This document shows positions 36,579-48,900 of a DNA stretch of 64,000 nt, piece by piece. Origin of the DNA: Microbotryomycetes sp. JL201 (Eukaryota > Basidiomycota > Microbotryomycetes); contig JAQYUZ010000039.1 of NCBI GenBank assembly GCA_033819885.1, forward strand, positions 1-64,000. Direction: 5' to 3'. A program made the translations under genes and the position numbers. The notes below the pieces were generated by a model. That model ran no database searches. It saw nothing but the letters and a program-made list of their open reading frames with translations, and was not told the origin of the DNA. Within the stretch, counting starts at the first letter, position 1. Each line of letters starts with the position of its first letter.

Positions 36579-37301
36579 GCAACTGAAAAGCAAAGAAGGG
36601 AGAAGGTAGCAGACACTCATCGTTGTTTGTGTGTACAGCATTTCTTGCTTGTTCTCTGCATTCTCAAGTCGTCTCTCTGGAATCGGTCAGCAGTCTGGGA
36701 CAGCATTCCTACTCCACGGACCCGCATAACCCGCATCAGTATTTGATGGCGCCTCTTTCTTTCATCGGCATCACTCGGCGAATAGTGCAATGAAGAGCGC
36801 GCCGCTCTACCACCAGCTTGACAGATCGTTTGAGTTCATCCCCAGCTGACATGAACATCACTGTCACAGACAGCTCAACAAGAGGCAATTAACAGATGCC
36901 TAAGAGAGAGAAAGAATTCCATGCCAAGACAAAGTGGATAATGGATACAAGTGCCATTTACAGCGTCCTTTTAATTTTCGTGGAAAGGTTGAGCTCAGGA
37001 AACCCGCCAGAGCAGATGCTTCTCTGTCTGCAAGACAGCTCAAGATGTTTCATCCTGCTGTTCAAGAACGTATGACTTGAGCGATCAAGAGTTGGACAGA
37101 TATCAAAATGCATCATCAACCACAAATAAAAGTGATTTGCATCGAAGCGGAGTGAGGCTCTTTATTCTGAAACCCCATCAGAATAGGTGCTTGGCACGGC
37201 CGTACGCACATCTGGCTCAGGAGCCTTGCACGGCATCGTTCCGTTCCGCGGATGTGATGCCAGGTTGAAAACTTTCGTCTTTGCTGCTTTGGCCTCGAGC
37301 C
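36579..37301. other. intergenic, promoter of family gene F1
   Basis: 723 bp without a credible gene: short interrupted frames on both strands and a few A-rich patches near 36890-36960. I looked for remnants of the flanking multigene family and saw none. Confidence 0.45.
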
Positions 37302-38899
37302 ATGAACGCTGCCGCGACTCAACTCTATGCAGAGCTCGAATTCGTTGCGGGCCAAAGTACCCGTCCAGATTGGTGCGCAAAGGCGTATCAAGATCTCATG
37401 TCTGTTGCAGCGGCAAAGGTGGACAGTCCCCAGTTCCAGATCTTGGCTGCACCATGGCTCAACCTGAAAGACAAGCTTCATTTCCATACGAGAATTTTCC
37501 AGGTTGTTTTCCCCGGACAAAGCTTCCTCCACCAGAATACGTAAGGGAATTTGGATCTGTGACAGCTCTGAGAGATTTCAGTGGGCTGACTGTCAGACGT
37601 CAACAGAGACTCTGACGGATTGACGCTCCCTCAATATCTTCATTTGTTTTGTAAACGTGGTCGAGGGGTGCTGAGCCGTTTTCAGCGCACTCATGGCGAC
37701 AATGTATCGCTGCCTGTCCTGTTCTGCTCGCAAGCCTGCAAGTTACCGGCTGGACCTGGCCAGTTGGTCCTGCTATGGCACTTTATCTATCGCACTGGCA
37801 AGCAGAGCGAGCTGGAATCACTGGTTTTTAGCGAAATACTGCGGGAGAACCTGGCCGAGATGCCATTGGCCGACGTGCCAACGGATGCAAGCCACTGGGA
37901 TGCTATCGCAAGCACAGCAGCGCCAGGGTTCGCAATGTCTGATCTTCTCGGTAGACTCGCCTTTGAATGGGTCCTACACCGCTTCCAGGCTCGTCGAATG
38001 TTCAATCTCAGCCTTGATAAGCTTCACGAATTTCGAAATAGGGATCTGGCCGGATCGTACGTCAAGCATGCTAGTCAGCCCATAAGTCTGGCCCTTCAAA
38101 CTCCAGCATTATGGTCCAAGAGTGGGGCGCATGCGATGATGGAAGCATTTGGGCCACCCATGATCCGATGCAAGGACAACCGATGGGCGCTCAGGTTGGT
38201 ACGCATAGAAATGCAGATACATAGGCTTGGATACTTACCTTGTTCCTGCAGCTTCTGTATCCGCGCAGGAATGATACAATTCACGAACCAGGTGTGGCTC
38301 GCAGTCCTGGCTGACCACGCCAAGTCTTGGTGCCTGACCCAGTCTTGTGTGGAATGTCGTGCAGGCTCATTGATCCGCCACTTTGTGGAGATGGGAGCTC
38401 AGTTGATGATGAATGAATACGCAAAGCATGATCATTTTTACGAACGCGTCCTCGCACGACTGGTACCTCCCATGCTTGTATCACAATACCAACACGAAAG
38501 CTCCGAGGAGACCGTATTTTTGGGCATCAATTCGGACAAGCAGATCCGTATGGCGCTTGCAGTGTTTTTGTGGGCAAGAGATGTGAGTTGTTCCGACAGA
38601 TCGAGACTTTTTTTTTAACATATTCTTTTTTGACCAATTGTTGGTAATAGCATGGCCGCACTGAAGCAATTGACAAGCGATTGCGTGTGATATACCCCAA
38701 CGAAAATATCATCAATTGGAACCTCGACACAAGTGAAATTGAAGAGGTTCTTCTTGCCCGTGCCATCGTTCCAGCAGTGCCGTCCCTTGCTCAACAGCAA
38801 CCGACTCACAGTTTGAACGGTCGGTCATTGTCGGCCAGACAGCGCAACATCTATGGTCTTGAGAAGGGAAGACAGATGCACATGAGGTGGTATTTATAG
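37302..38899 (+). CDS. ILH/LY-family protein F1 (function unknown)
   Basis: ATG 37302 ('MNAAATQLYAELEFVAGQST'). The first intron probably begins GTAAGG at about 37541; its acceptor is unclear. A large exon follows with 'LVLLWHFIYRTGKQSELESL', 'DLLGRLAFEWVLHRFQARRM' and 'FYERVLARLVPPMLVSQYQ' (a weak counterpart of the ILH/LY block). An intron from GTGAGT at about 38583 to TAG at about 38650 comes immediately before 'HGRTEAIDKRL'. The C-terminal tail is 'SLSARQRNIYGLEKGRQMHM', and the stop is at 38897-38899. The tail and the late intron tie it to the family; the middle is very diverged. No signal peptide or membrane span. Confidence 0.5.
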
Positions 38900-39016
38900 A
38901 CTACAATAACTTGGAATGAAACAATGGCAAGAAATAGGAGCTTTCCCGGCGCAAGTCCGCGGCTTGAATCCTGCGGAACCGTCAAATTCGGTGGTGCTTT
39001 GCATCCGGCAGCCAGC

Positions 39017-40633
39017 ATGAGCAACGTGTTGCACGTCAAGCTGACCAGCCTGCTCACCAAAGCATCAAACAGCCAAATCCAAGACGCCTGGAAGATGATG
39101 TTGCATCTTGCCAAGAAGCCGTCTTCGAAAGCCCATAGAATATTCAGAGCCACGTTCTCTGAGCGAGAAGAACAGCTCTTCGATTCATCGTACACGGTAG
39201 AGCTCGAGGGCGACGAAAAGCACCTGATCATCCTGTTTGTCGTACCGTATCTCACGCAATAGGGATTCGACCTGCTAAAACTTTTCTTTTCGCCTTGACA
39301 AGGAACATCGAACACCACCAGCGCTTGGTCCGACTGTTTTTCCTAGCGGGAAGAGCACTTGCGCTCGAACATCGCCACACCTTTGCAGAGGGACCAGTGC
39401 CAAACGAGCTGCAAGGTGAGGAGGGTCACTTGGTGCCAACCGAGCTCTACGTCGCACTTGAGCAAGGTCCGACCGTCAGAAATTGCGTTCTCGTTCTGAC
39501 CTACGTTAGCCTCATGTCCGAACATCGGCTGGACCTGCTGGAAGAGCTTAGGCGTGTGGCTCTTGCCCGCAAACTGTTTGGGCTCTTCAGCAGCATGCAC
39601 ATGCTTCAGTCTGCTGTAGTGCCAGAGGACCGCAATAACGTCGTCTGGCTCATGGGACTGGCAAATTCATGTTGGCTCGGTGAAACAGCATTTCATATCC
39701 TGTTGGAAACCCACGAGTCAAAATCGATGTTATTTCTGGACGGCACGATCAAGGACGAGCTGCAAATTGCTGGGCTTCAGAATTTGCACAGACAAAGGGT
39801 TTCATTGCAAATCGAGAGATTTTGTCGTAACTCGGAGCACGAAAGACAAAAATTCGGGGCAGAGACGCTTGTAGTCATGCTCAAGAGTCTCAAACGCGAC
39901 TGTAGCACTAGATTGGGCTCTTCGCCCCCACCTCTGGCAAACGTGAGACGGACAGGCAAACGTACCCGGTGCCGTTCTCTCCGATTGACAATTTCCACGC
40001 AGCTGTTCCGGCTTCCGACGGAACCGGAAAAAGAACGATTCAAATCCAAGCCAGGTAAGTTGGCTCAATGGCCCAACCCAACGAAAGGTAAATTTGACCG
40101 ACTCCAGTCTCTCGTTCTACAGTGCTTGAGGTGCAACCATTCATAACAAGCGCCGCGAGGCACATGCATAGGCACCAAGCTACAGAAGAAGTTGGCAAAG
40201 CGTGCGGGTCAATCGACAAGGGTGCCTACGACAAGTTCCGTTTCACAGCTACGGTTTCCGAGGAGCCGCGAACCACAGGTATGACTATCGTTCATTGCCA
40301 TGCCTTTGAAATGATTGGAGCAGACGAAAAGGTCCGCTCCTTATTGTCTCTTTTCTGCTGGTCTATCGGTGTAAGTCGGACTTTTCTACGCCGTTGACCT
40401 TGGCTGACTCAGCGCTCGTTTCTCGACGTTAGTTCGGGCATCGCAGGGAGCTCCAAGCTACGCTCGCTCACCTAGGACATGGGAACCTCGTCAACTGGCA
40501 TTTTGATCTCGAAAAGTTGCAGAATTCGTACGAGAACCGCACAAGGCCTAATTTTGAGCATTCTCTCAGCCCGAGGCAGCGTGCGGTGTATGGCGGTCTG
40601 ACAGCTCGACAGTTTGCTAGTAGATGGCAGTGA
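39017..40633 (+). CDS. ILH/LY-family protein F2 (function unknown)
   Basis: I place the start at ATG 39017 ('MSNVLHVKLTSLLTKASN') because two other copies also begin 'MS' followed by a similar helix; an in-frame ATG at 38924 would add 31 residues and lie 24 nt after the F1 stop. Blocks: 'RLFFLAGRALALEHRHTFAE', 'HLVPTELYVALEQG', 'VVWLMGLANSCWLGETAFHI', an intron near 40053-40120, then 'SLLSLFCWSIG'. Another intron (about 40370-40435) is followed by 'FGHRRELQATLAHLGHGNLV' and the tail 'SLSPRQRAVYGGLTARQFAS'. The stop is at 40631-40633. It ends 135 nt upstream of the ATG7 start. Confidence 0.55.
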
Positions 40634-40768
40634 TTTCTGTGGCTGCGGTTTCTTAGTTTGCTGTCATACAAGATGGTGATCGTGCTGCGTGCCGCTCAGG
40701 CCTCTCTGTCGTTGGCGACTTTCTCTCTCTCGATCGCGCCCTTGCGATCGTCGCCGCGGCTTCGGTTG

Positions 40769-43360
40769 ATGCCACAGCCGCTACAGTTTTTGCCATGGCA
40801 ATCGAGCCTGAGTCCCAGTTTCTGGGCCGAGCTGACGCAGTTCAAGCTGTTTGTGTCAAAGCTGGACGACAAACCAGCTCCGATCACTGCTACATACACC
40901 CTCGGAAAGACATATATTGACAAAGAGACAGGAGAGGCTATCGGCAGAGGTGGTGCGCTTGAGCTTGACGAGCAGCAGGGCGCGTTCGCGCCAGACGACG
41001 CAAGAGCCTCCGAACAGTGAGTCTTTCGAGCAGCAGGGAATCGGATCATTGCCAAAAGGGTTGTCGAAAACCGATCGACCCGTGTCAGACTCTTTCAAGC
41101 CGGCTCGATGGCTACGGGGTCATGTGGGGGTTGAATCAGCGCGGAAGCCGGCGGCAAGCAATGCAGAGCTGAAAGTGCTAACTGTACAGGAGTGAAAATG
41201 ACTATACAAGTCTACGGACGAGACTCCGGGGCACTCTGCGCAACTACAACACTGTGGAAGAGTTTCGTAACAGCGACAAGAACGCTCTCTTGTCCGCGGA
41301 AGCGGATAGAGTGCGTAAAGTGCTATTTCCCTTGACTTTGCATTGACATGTGATTTCTTGGCCAGCTCTGGGACCGAATACATGACCCCTCGGCATCGCT
41401 CGAATCGCTCAACCCGTTCCTGCTGGTCACGTTTGCCGATTTGAAAAAGTACAGATACTACTACTGGTTCGCGGCCCCTGCACTTGTACAAAAGCCGGGG
41501 TGGCAGGTCCTCGACGAGTGGCAGGACTGGTCAGGTCCTGAGGTACGTGCTCGAAGCAAGAAAGAATCGCTTGCTGACAAACCATGAAATCAGCTTGACT
41601 GTCGAGAGTCGGTCGCGATCGCAACAAAGAGCGCCGGTGGTGTATATGACTATGCTCAGGTGTCGCTGGCGCGGTCCTATTTTGCCAACATCGACGCAGA
41701 GGACCGCTTGTTGATCGTGCGCGACCCATCAGCTCATCCGATGGCACCAGGCTGGAACGTTCGGAATCTGCTCACGCATCTTTGCGCTTATAATGGAATC
41801 ACGTCGCTTCGTCTCGTGCTTGTTCGCGACAAAGCGATTCGGACAGTGCTCATCGGCATTGACGAGGCGGCGGCGAACCCGGCGGCTGAGAGACCAGGTG
41901 TGGTCGGCTGGGAGAAGAACGAGAAGGGCAAGCTTGGTCCGCGCATGGCAGATCTTGCTCCGCTCATGGACCCGACAAGGTTCGTGAGGGTTCCTGCAAC
42001 CTCCTTCAGGTCCCTGATTTGAGGGTCCGCACAGGCTCGCCGACCAGGCTGTCGGCTTGAACTTGCAGCTCATGCGCTGGCGTATCATGCCCTCGCTTGA
42101 TCTTGAGAAAGTGAAACAGACTCGAGCGTTGTTGCTGGGAGCTGGTACGCTGGGATGCTACGTAGCGAGAACTCTCATGGTTCGTTCGGCCGCAAAGAAA
42201 CACTCTGAAATCCGCTGATCTCGTGCGATTGCAGGCCTGGGGAGTTCGAAAGATCACGTTTGTCGATTCCGCTACCGTGTCTTTCTCAAATCCTGTGCGA
42301 CAACCTCTTTTCGAATTTGAAGACTCGATGAACGGTGGCAAGCCAAAGGCTGAAACGGCTGCTGCAGCACTCAGAAAAATTTATCCCGGAGTGGTGAGCG
42401 CTCATCCCTTGCAGGTAGTATGATTTTATTTGAAGCCCGATGTTCTATAGGATGCGCATGGCATATCAATGTCGATTCCCATGCCCGGCCATCCAGTCTC
42501 GCCGAATCAAATTGAAGCCACAAAGCTTGCTGTCGAACAATTGGAGCGCTTGTTTGACGAACATGACGTTGTATACCTCTTGATGGACTCTCGAGAAAGC
42601 CGGTGGTTGCCGACAGTTATTGGCGCTTCGAAGCGAAAGGCGAGTCTCCAAACCCACCTCCGCGTCCGTGACTGACATTCGTGCACAGCTTGTGATGAAT
42701 GTCGCACTTGGATTCGACACATATCTCGTCATGCGCCATGGCGTGCGAAACGGTACATCAAGCCCGCAAGCGACAGAGTCTGGCGCATCCAATGGCCGGT
42801 TAGGTTGTTATTTCTGCAACGACATCGTCGCACCCATGGATTCCCTCAGTGACAGGACGCTCGATCAGATGTGCACCGTCACACGGCCTGGCATCGCTTC
42901 GATCGCAAGTTCGACGGCAGTCGAGCTCATGGTATCCATCCTACAACATCCTCATGGACCTGCAGCTGCGTCTGAAACCAGTGTGATGACAGAGGCACAG
43001 TCGAGGACGTCAGATCAGGTCGGCTCGTCGCCGGGATCGCCGTTAGGTCTTGTTCCGCATCAAATCCGAGGCTTCTTGGCCCAGTTCAACAATCTGAGAA
43101 TTACAGGTCAAGCCTACGATCGTTGTACAGGATGCAGTGAACAGGTGCGACTCAAGTGTACCGTCATCTGCATGATTCTGATATTCGGAAAACAGATAAT
43201 TTCAGCGTACGAGGAACAAGGCATGGAGATGCTGCTGAAAGCATTCGACGACGCAACCCATCTTGAGCGTATAACCGGGTTGGATAAGCTCAGTCAAGAG
43301 ACGGACGGTTTGATGGAAAGCTTGGATTGGAGTGACGACGACGAGGGCAGTGCATCGTGA
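40769..43360 (+). CDS. ATG7: E1-like autophagy activating enzyme Atg7
   Basis: Activates Atg8 and Atg12 for conjugation in autophagy. ATG 40769 gives '[20 protein letters not shown]', the standard Atg7 beginning; earlier in-frame codons read as 5' UTR. N-terminal domain: '[16 protein letters not shown]', '[19 protein letters not shown]', '[20 protein letters not shown]'. Adenylation domain: '[18 protein letters not shown]', '[20 protein letters not shown]', '[10 protein letters not shown]', '[17 protein letters not shown]'. The catalytic cysteine is in '[16 protein letters not shown]' (codon 42872-42874), followed by '[11 protein letters not shown]' and '[20 protein letters not shown]'. The acidic tail ends '[14 protein letters not shown]'. 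About seven introns; the first (about 41018-41191) is long and ends after a CTAAC branch site. It is flanked on both sides by unrelated family genes on the same strand. Confidence 0.92.
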
Positions 43361-43445
43361 TTGTTGCAATCAGGAGCTGTCCGTCGACTCCGCGGACAGA
43401 GCAGCTTGCCGCCCATGAATTTTCCAGTCCCTCAGTCTGGGCCAC

Positions 43446-44806
43446 ATGTCAGATACAGCAAAAGTCTTTGCGAATATGGCTGGGGTGCTTGAAGGGAAAA
43501 GCCTCTGCGAATACAACGCGGTGTTGCAGTCGATCGAGCAAGCGGGCACGAGCGGCTATCACGCTTTCATGTACGTATTTGGCTCAGATACTATGCCAAG
43601 GATCCAAAATCTGGTGAAGCAAGCTTATCTTCAGCAAATGTACGTTAGATGCTTCAATTGAGCTCACCGGCACTCATCTTTTCGTTTCAACAGTTCAGAA
43701 TCAGAGAAGCATGAGCTGTGGACTGTGTTTGGCCAATTCACCGAATATACCATGCACATCCTGCTGCGGTACGCAAGAGGTACTCACGCTCTTACTCCAC
43801 CGGCAATCCTCGTGCATCAACTGCAATCCTTGTCGGCCGAAAATCCATTCAAGGTAGTGGCTTTGACAGTGTACCTTGCGCATCATTTGCATTCGTCGAA
43901 TAATTATGATAGCAGCCAAGATATTGTGCACCAAGTGCTTTGGCGCATGTTGGCTTTCAAACCCCTAAGAGCCGCCGATTTGGGGTCGACGGCATCCGAC
44001 AGGAAAACACATCTCATGACCTGGCCTCATCGAAAAAAGATTATGCAATCCCTTTGGTTGCTCGACGAAGCATACAATAGTTTATTCGGGCGGCTGCCGA
44101 TGTTCTGCGCTCAAAATGCGACCGCGTACTGGAAAGAGCGGCTCGACTGGAACAATACCTTTACCAGAACAATCGAAGTTCAGGTTAGACGCTACTATTT
44201 CCTTCTCGACCAGAATCAACAGATTGCTGCGGCCTGCAGCGTGGCAGATGCCGGCAAGAGTCGTCAGCCACCACTCGCGCCACGCTCAGTATATCAACGA
44301 TGGACACAATTTATGGGTTCTTCACGACGGACATCACCAGATCGTCAAAGCCCGTTCGTCGCTGTGATTGCTTTAGCGCTTTAACTCTCGCTTCAAATCA
44401 CTGAATCGATTGACGTTGCAGCTGTTTGATTGGCCAGGTGATCAATCTGAAACAAGTCGAGTACCGGGTAAGTGGTGCTGCTTCAGGTCGAAAGGAGCCA
44501 CTCGGACTCATCAACATCCACAGCTCTCGTTCTGTGCAACTTTGTTTGGGCCGTTTGTCAAGTTGCGAAGCACAGAGAACTCGAGACCGATATCCAAAAA
44601 GCGTTTCACGACAAGATATCTTCCGCTGTTTACCCAATGCATCTTTCCACCATCTATGGCGAGCCAGCCCACGAGTATGAGCTGCCTCACGGTATGTTCC
44701 TGCCCAACATCTCGGTCGCAGAGAAGTCCTGGTGTTTTTTGCTCTGCGAGCTTTATATGATCGCGGTCAGTCGCATCGTTACTTGATTCCGCGAACCCAA
44801 AAGAAG

Positions 44807-44869
<63 letters not shown>

Positions 44870-45154
44870 AAAAAGCAAAAATCGACTGATATACATTTAC
44901 TTCAGTTCAAGCTTGAGCATGAGGTGCTTCAAGCGATGGATCATCGGCTCAGACAATACGTCAATTTCTCAACGCGCCGCAATTACCTTGTTCTATCATT
45001 CTTGACTCAATTTGGACGCGTGCAACTCGACGATGGTGTGAGCTCAGCACCGCTTTCCCTTAGTAAACGCCAGCAGCATCACTATGGACCAGAAGTGGCG
45101 GCTAGCTTTGTCAGGCGGGCGCAGACAGGCAATCTTGCCACAAACCGGACATAA
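43446..45154 (+). CDS. ILH/LY-family protein F3 (function unknown)
   Basis: ATG 43446 ('MSDTAKVFANMAGVLEGKSL'), 85 nt after the ATG7 stop. Blocks: 'SEKHELWTVFGQFTEYTMHI', 'IMQSLWLLDEAYNSLFGRLP', 'ELETDIQKAFHDKISSAVY' with 'LSTIYGEP' (counterpart of the ILH/LY block). An intron of about 140 nt (GTCAGT at about 44766 to CAG near 44906) contains a 61-nt poly-A run. Then come 'FKLEHEVLQAMDHRLRQYVN' and the tail 'SLSKRQQHHYGPEVAASFVR'. The stop is at 45152-45154. Splicing between 44190 and 44480 is uncertain. Soluble helical protein of unknown role. Confidence 0.5.
44807..44867. repeat. poly-A tract, 61 nt, inside an F3 intron
   Basis: Pure A run on the plus strand, flanked by A-rich sequence. 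It lies wholly inside an intron. No target-site duplication or coding insert accompanies it. Confidence 0.9.
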
Positions 45155-45485
45155 GTAGTATGCCTGGAGCAGCGTAATGAAGTATATCTGGCATCATCCT
45201 TCTGCTTTACAGATGCCCAAGCGATCAGACGGAGGGAATAGCCATAGACATGAAGCAAGCTCCCTGCCCCCTTCGTGCTGGAAACGAACAGGCGATCAAA
45301 TGCAATGGAAAGTTTTCAAATGACAAACTTTTCGAAAAGGATTGTACCGGCGGCGCGACTTTGGCGCCGAGAAGTCGAGGCGAGTTGTGTCTGACAGGAA
45401 CGTGTACCTTTTCTCCTGCCTACAAGAGAAAAAAACTACACCTCTGGTAGATGGAGACGGAAGCCCCGCGCCACAAAAACAAGGC
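45155..45485. other. intergenic between F3 and the tRNA
   Basis: Short frames only. No protein or RNA gene recognised before the tRNA terminator. Confidence 0.4.
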
Positions 45486-45490
45486 AAAAA
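45486..45490 (-). terminator. Pol III T-run terminator of tRNA-Asp
   Basis: Five A on the plus strand (T5 on the transcribed strand) six bases past the mature tRNA 3' end, the usual RNA polymerase III stop. Confidence 0.6.
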
Positions 45491-45496
45491 GAAGTG

Positions 45497-45578
45497 CTTC
45501 CCGTCCGGGAGTCGAACCCGGCTCTCACGCGCCCCGATTAATGACAGGCGTGTATACTAACCGATATACTAACGAGAA
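45497..45578 (-). tRNA. tRNA-Asp (GTC) with a 10-nt intron
   Basis: Read on the minus strand the molecule folds as follows. Acceptor arm TTCTCGT pairs with ACGGGAA, with discriminator G. The D arm is GTAT/GTAT with GGTTA. The anticodon stem is CACGC/GCGTG and holds CTGTCA, giving anticodon GTC (Asp). The T arm is CCGGG/CCCGG around TTCGACT, which forms the B box. The anticodon loop is 17 nt instead of 7, implying a 10-nt intron directly after position 37, the normal place for nuclear tRNA introns. Total 82 nt. Confidence 0.88.
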
Positions 45579-45944
45579 GTGATAATGGCCAGCGTCTTGG
45601 CTTCCCATATAGCCTGAAGTAGATCCTAAGTGCGATCTGTGCACCTTGGTTTTTCATGTTTTCTATGCAAGCCCTTGACGGGTCTTGGAGCATTCTAAGC
45701 GCTTTGGGCGCGCGCCAGACAAAGTTTTCCGGTTTTTCGATCCTCCAGCTTGTGTAAGACAACCAATCAGCTCGTGAGCACCCAAAACAGTCGGTAGACG
45801 CTGATTTGACATGTATTTGGCGGGAATGTGTCGGATACGGTTTTGCAGGCGCGGAAACCGGCGGTCAAATTTCGAATGCGTGATCGTATAAGAGAGCACC
45901 TCTTTTCGTTCTGCGAATGATCCGAGATTTCTGCACTTGCTCCA
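45579..45944. other. intergenic, tRNA upstream side and ABC promoter
   Basis: 366 bp of divergent upstream region between the tRNA (minus) and the ABC transporter (plus). No further gene seen. Confidence 0.4.
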
Positions 45945-48900
45945 ATGCGGCTAGCCGAGAGTCAAGAGCGTGCACCGCCCGCGTATCCGCGCGCCTGCTG
46001 CGTCGACGTCAAACTGACTCGCTTGTCCAGCTTGTCTCCGTCCGCCAACGTCCTTGTTGCCTTTGCGATGCCGCTCGTCGTCTTGTTGCTGTCTAGAGAC
46101 AGCACTCACGTCGATCCGACATCCATTGTGCCCAGCTGCCTGCTGTTCGGCGTCACCGTCCTCGGCGCAGCTTACTTGGTCGCGACTAAATCGCCGAATG
46201 CCCAGCCGATCGCTCTACCGACATCGTCCGACGACCCTTTGTTGCCTTCAAAGCGTGAAGATACCGTCGAGATTGACGAGCAGAGCGGCATCGAGCCGTT
46301 TCAACGCCGGCTGCGCGCGCAGAAACTGTCGCTGCTCGCTATCGTTCTGCTCCTCGAGGCGCTCAGCTTGTTCAGCATTGGATGGAACGGCATCAGACAT
46401 GCCAAGTGGGAATTGACGCTCGAGGCGGGCCTGTCTGCCGTGCAGTGGGTGAGTGCGCGGCCGAACGTGACGTCGGCAGCCTCGCGCACGGCCGCACGCG
46501 AGAGCGTACACTGCAAGCTTCGTTAAGGACAGCTTGCTTGGATCGACGCACATTCGTGGCTGGCCTTGCCGCGCCGGTCGCCTTACAAAATATATCCGCC
46601 TTGTGCCACCGTTTACACCAGCAGAAGCTCTTGCATTTCATTGCGCCCATACACCGTAGCTAACATAGATCTTTCGCTCTGACAGGCAATAATAGCCTCA
46701 TTGGTCGCGCTCTCAGTTCGTCTAGGCAGCTCACAGGCTGATGTCGACCGCCATTGGGCTTACACGGTCACGTTGACGATAATCACATTGTGAGCCCACA
46801 CTTGTTCCATCTGTCTCAGTGCCTGACAAGCCAAACCACGCTAGCTCCATTGTCGCAATGACCTTCTTCCGTATGATCTTGCCGACGAGCGCCTCGATTG
46901 CGCCTCCGGAAGACGAGCCGTCTTTCGTACGGCATCTCTCCTTCGCTCTCACGTCCGTGTCTGCAATCCTCGAGCTGGTCACATTCCTGCTCGCTGGCAC
47001 GATGAAACGATGTGCGCCCCACGTCACGACTGCCACAGCATCCCGACACGACTACTCTAATGCGACAAACGAAGTATCGCACGAGCCAGAGAAGCTGCCA
47101 GTGACGACGTACACGTCCTGCTCTCCTCTGTCATTCCTCCTCTTTTCCTGGCTCGACTCGGTCTTGCAGATCGGCGCCAAACTTGAAAGTCTTTCGCAGG
47201 AAGACTTGCCAATACTAGGTGCAAATGACCGAGCTCCAACCGTCTTTGCTAAAATTGCAACCACGACCGAAGATGGATGTCCGAAATTCATGAATGGCCT
47301 CCTCTGGCGTGTGCTCAAAGTCAATAAGCGCCTGTTCGTCGTGCAAGCTCTGCTTGCCGGCACGGATGCTTTCTTGTAGTACGTAGTTTCGCGTTTTGAC
47401 CCATCCTTGAGGTCGACTGATGTATTGCCGCAGCTATCTCCCGGCCTTTTTTCTTCAACAGCTTGTCGGATTTCTCGAAGTCCCCAAGAGCGAAGGAGAC
47501 GCTAAGCAGCCTGCCGCCTGGGGCTATGTCTTCTGCCTCGGGTTATTGATATCATATCTACTTGAGGCACTCGTTGGCAACATGTTGTGGTTTGGTAAGC
47601 GGACCAGGTTATTTTGACCGAGCTTTGCCACCGCTGACGCGCTCGACCAGTCTCCAACTCGATGCTCTCTACGCGCATCCGGGTACAACTCAACACGCTC
47701 ATCTTTGACAAGACTCTTCGAGTAAGCCAAACCTTTGCAAATTGACTAAGCTGCCGCTGAGACAGCTGGCTGCAGCGCAAAGATGTTGTGGGCATTTCTG
47801 GTGGAGCGGACGCGTCGGCGGACGACGAGAACGAGTCGAACGAGGAGGATTCGGAAGGCGGATCAACAAAGAACAATTTCGGAAACAAGAGTCAAGTTCT
47901 CAACCTGTTCACAATCGATGTAGATCGGTGAGAATCGCTTCGCATTTCTATCGCTCCCGTCGTTGACCCATTGGGTGTCATCCAATTCAATAGGGTTGCC
48001 GACTTTGCTATTTGGTGCTTCTCAATCATCGACACGCCTCTCGAAATCTTTATTGGCACCTGTCAGCCTTGTCTTGGGCGCTCTCACATTATATGCCTGA
48101 CCAGCTCGATTGCAGTCTTTTTGTGGAAATTGCTCGGCCAAGCTGCCTTCTGGGGCATTTTGGTCGCAGTCGTCTTCTTGCCGATCAACCACTTTACCTC
48201 GAAGGCTTTCGCGGACGTGCAAGACAAGCTTATGAGCGCTCGCGATCGTCGCGTCTCGCTGATGAACGAAGTCTTGGCATCGATCCGCTTCATCAAGTTC
48301 ATGGCTTTCGAAACTCCTTTTGAAAAGCGGATCATGGAGTCTCGCAAAACTGAGCTCGCTCACTTGCGTCGCAACTTTTTGCTCGAGGTTGCGTTCAACG
48401 CAATTTGGTCCGTGTCTCCGATTCTCTGTGTGCTCGTCAGCTTCTACGTTTACGCCGCGGTCATGAAGCAAGAGTTGACGCCGTCCGTGGCCTTTGCGTC
48501 GTTGGCGGTGTGGAATGAGCTGAGGTTTGCACTCAATGTACGCCCAGAGAGGCTTGGGCAAGATCAACCACTGACATGAACGTCAATTGAAGGTCATTCC
48601 CGAGATTCTGGTCGACGCTATTCAGTGCGTCACAAGTCTCCGTCGCATCGACTTGTACCTGCGCACACCTGAAGTGTCCATGTCGCCTGGCGCCCAAAAT
48701 TTGACCAATATTGAGCCGCTTCCCATCAACGACCGCATCGCATTCGATTCTGCGACCGTCACCTGGCCTCGCAAAGCGGAAGACGGCGAAGATGGTGCCA
48801 ACGCTGAATCTGGCACCTCGACACCGGCCCCTCGCGGGTTTGAGCTGCAAGACATTGATGCCAACTTTCCGGTCGGCGAAATGTCACTCATTTGTGGCAG

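Noticed and set aside
44807-44867. Poly-A as the tail of a retroposed gene copy or LINE/SINE
   Set aside because: It sits in an intron of a gene that keeps its other introns, and I see no upstream element body or flanking direct repeat.
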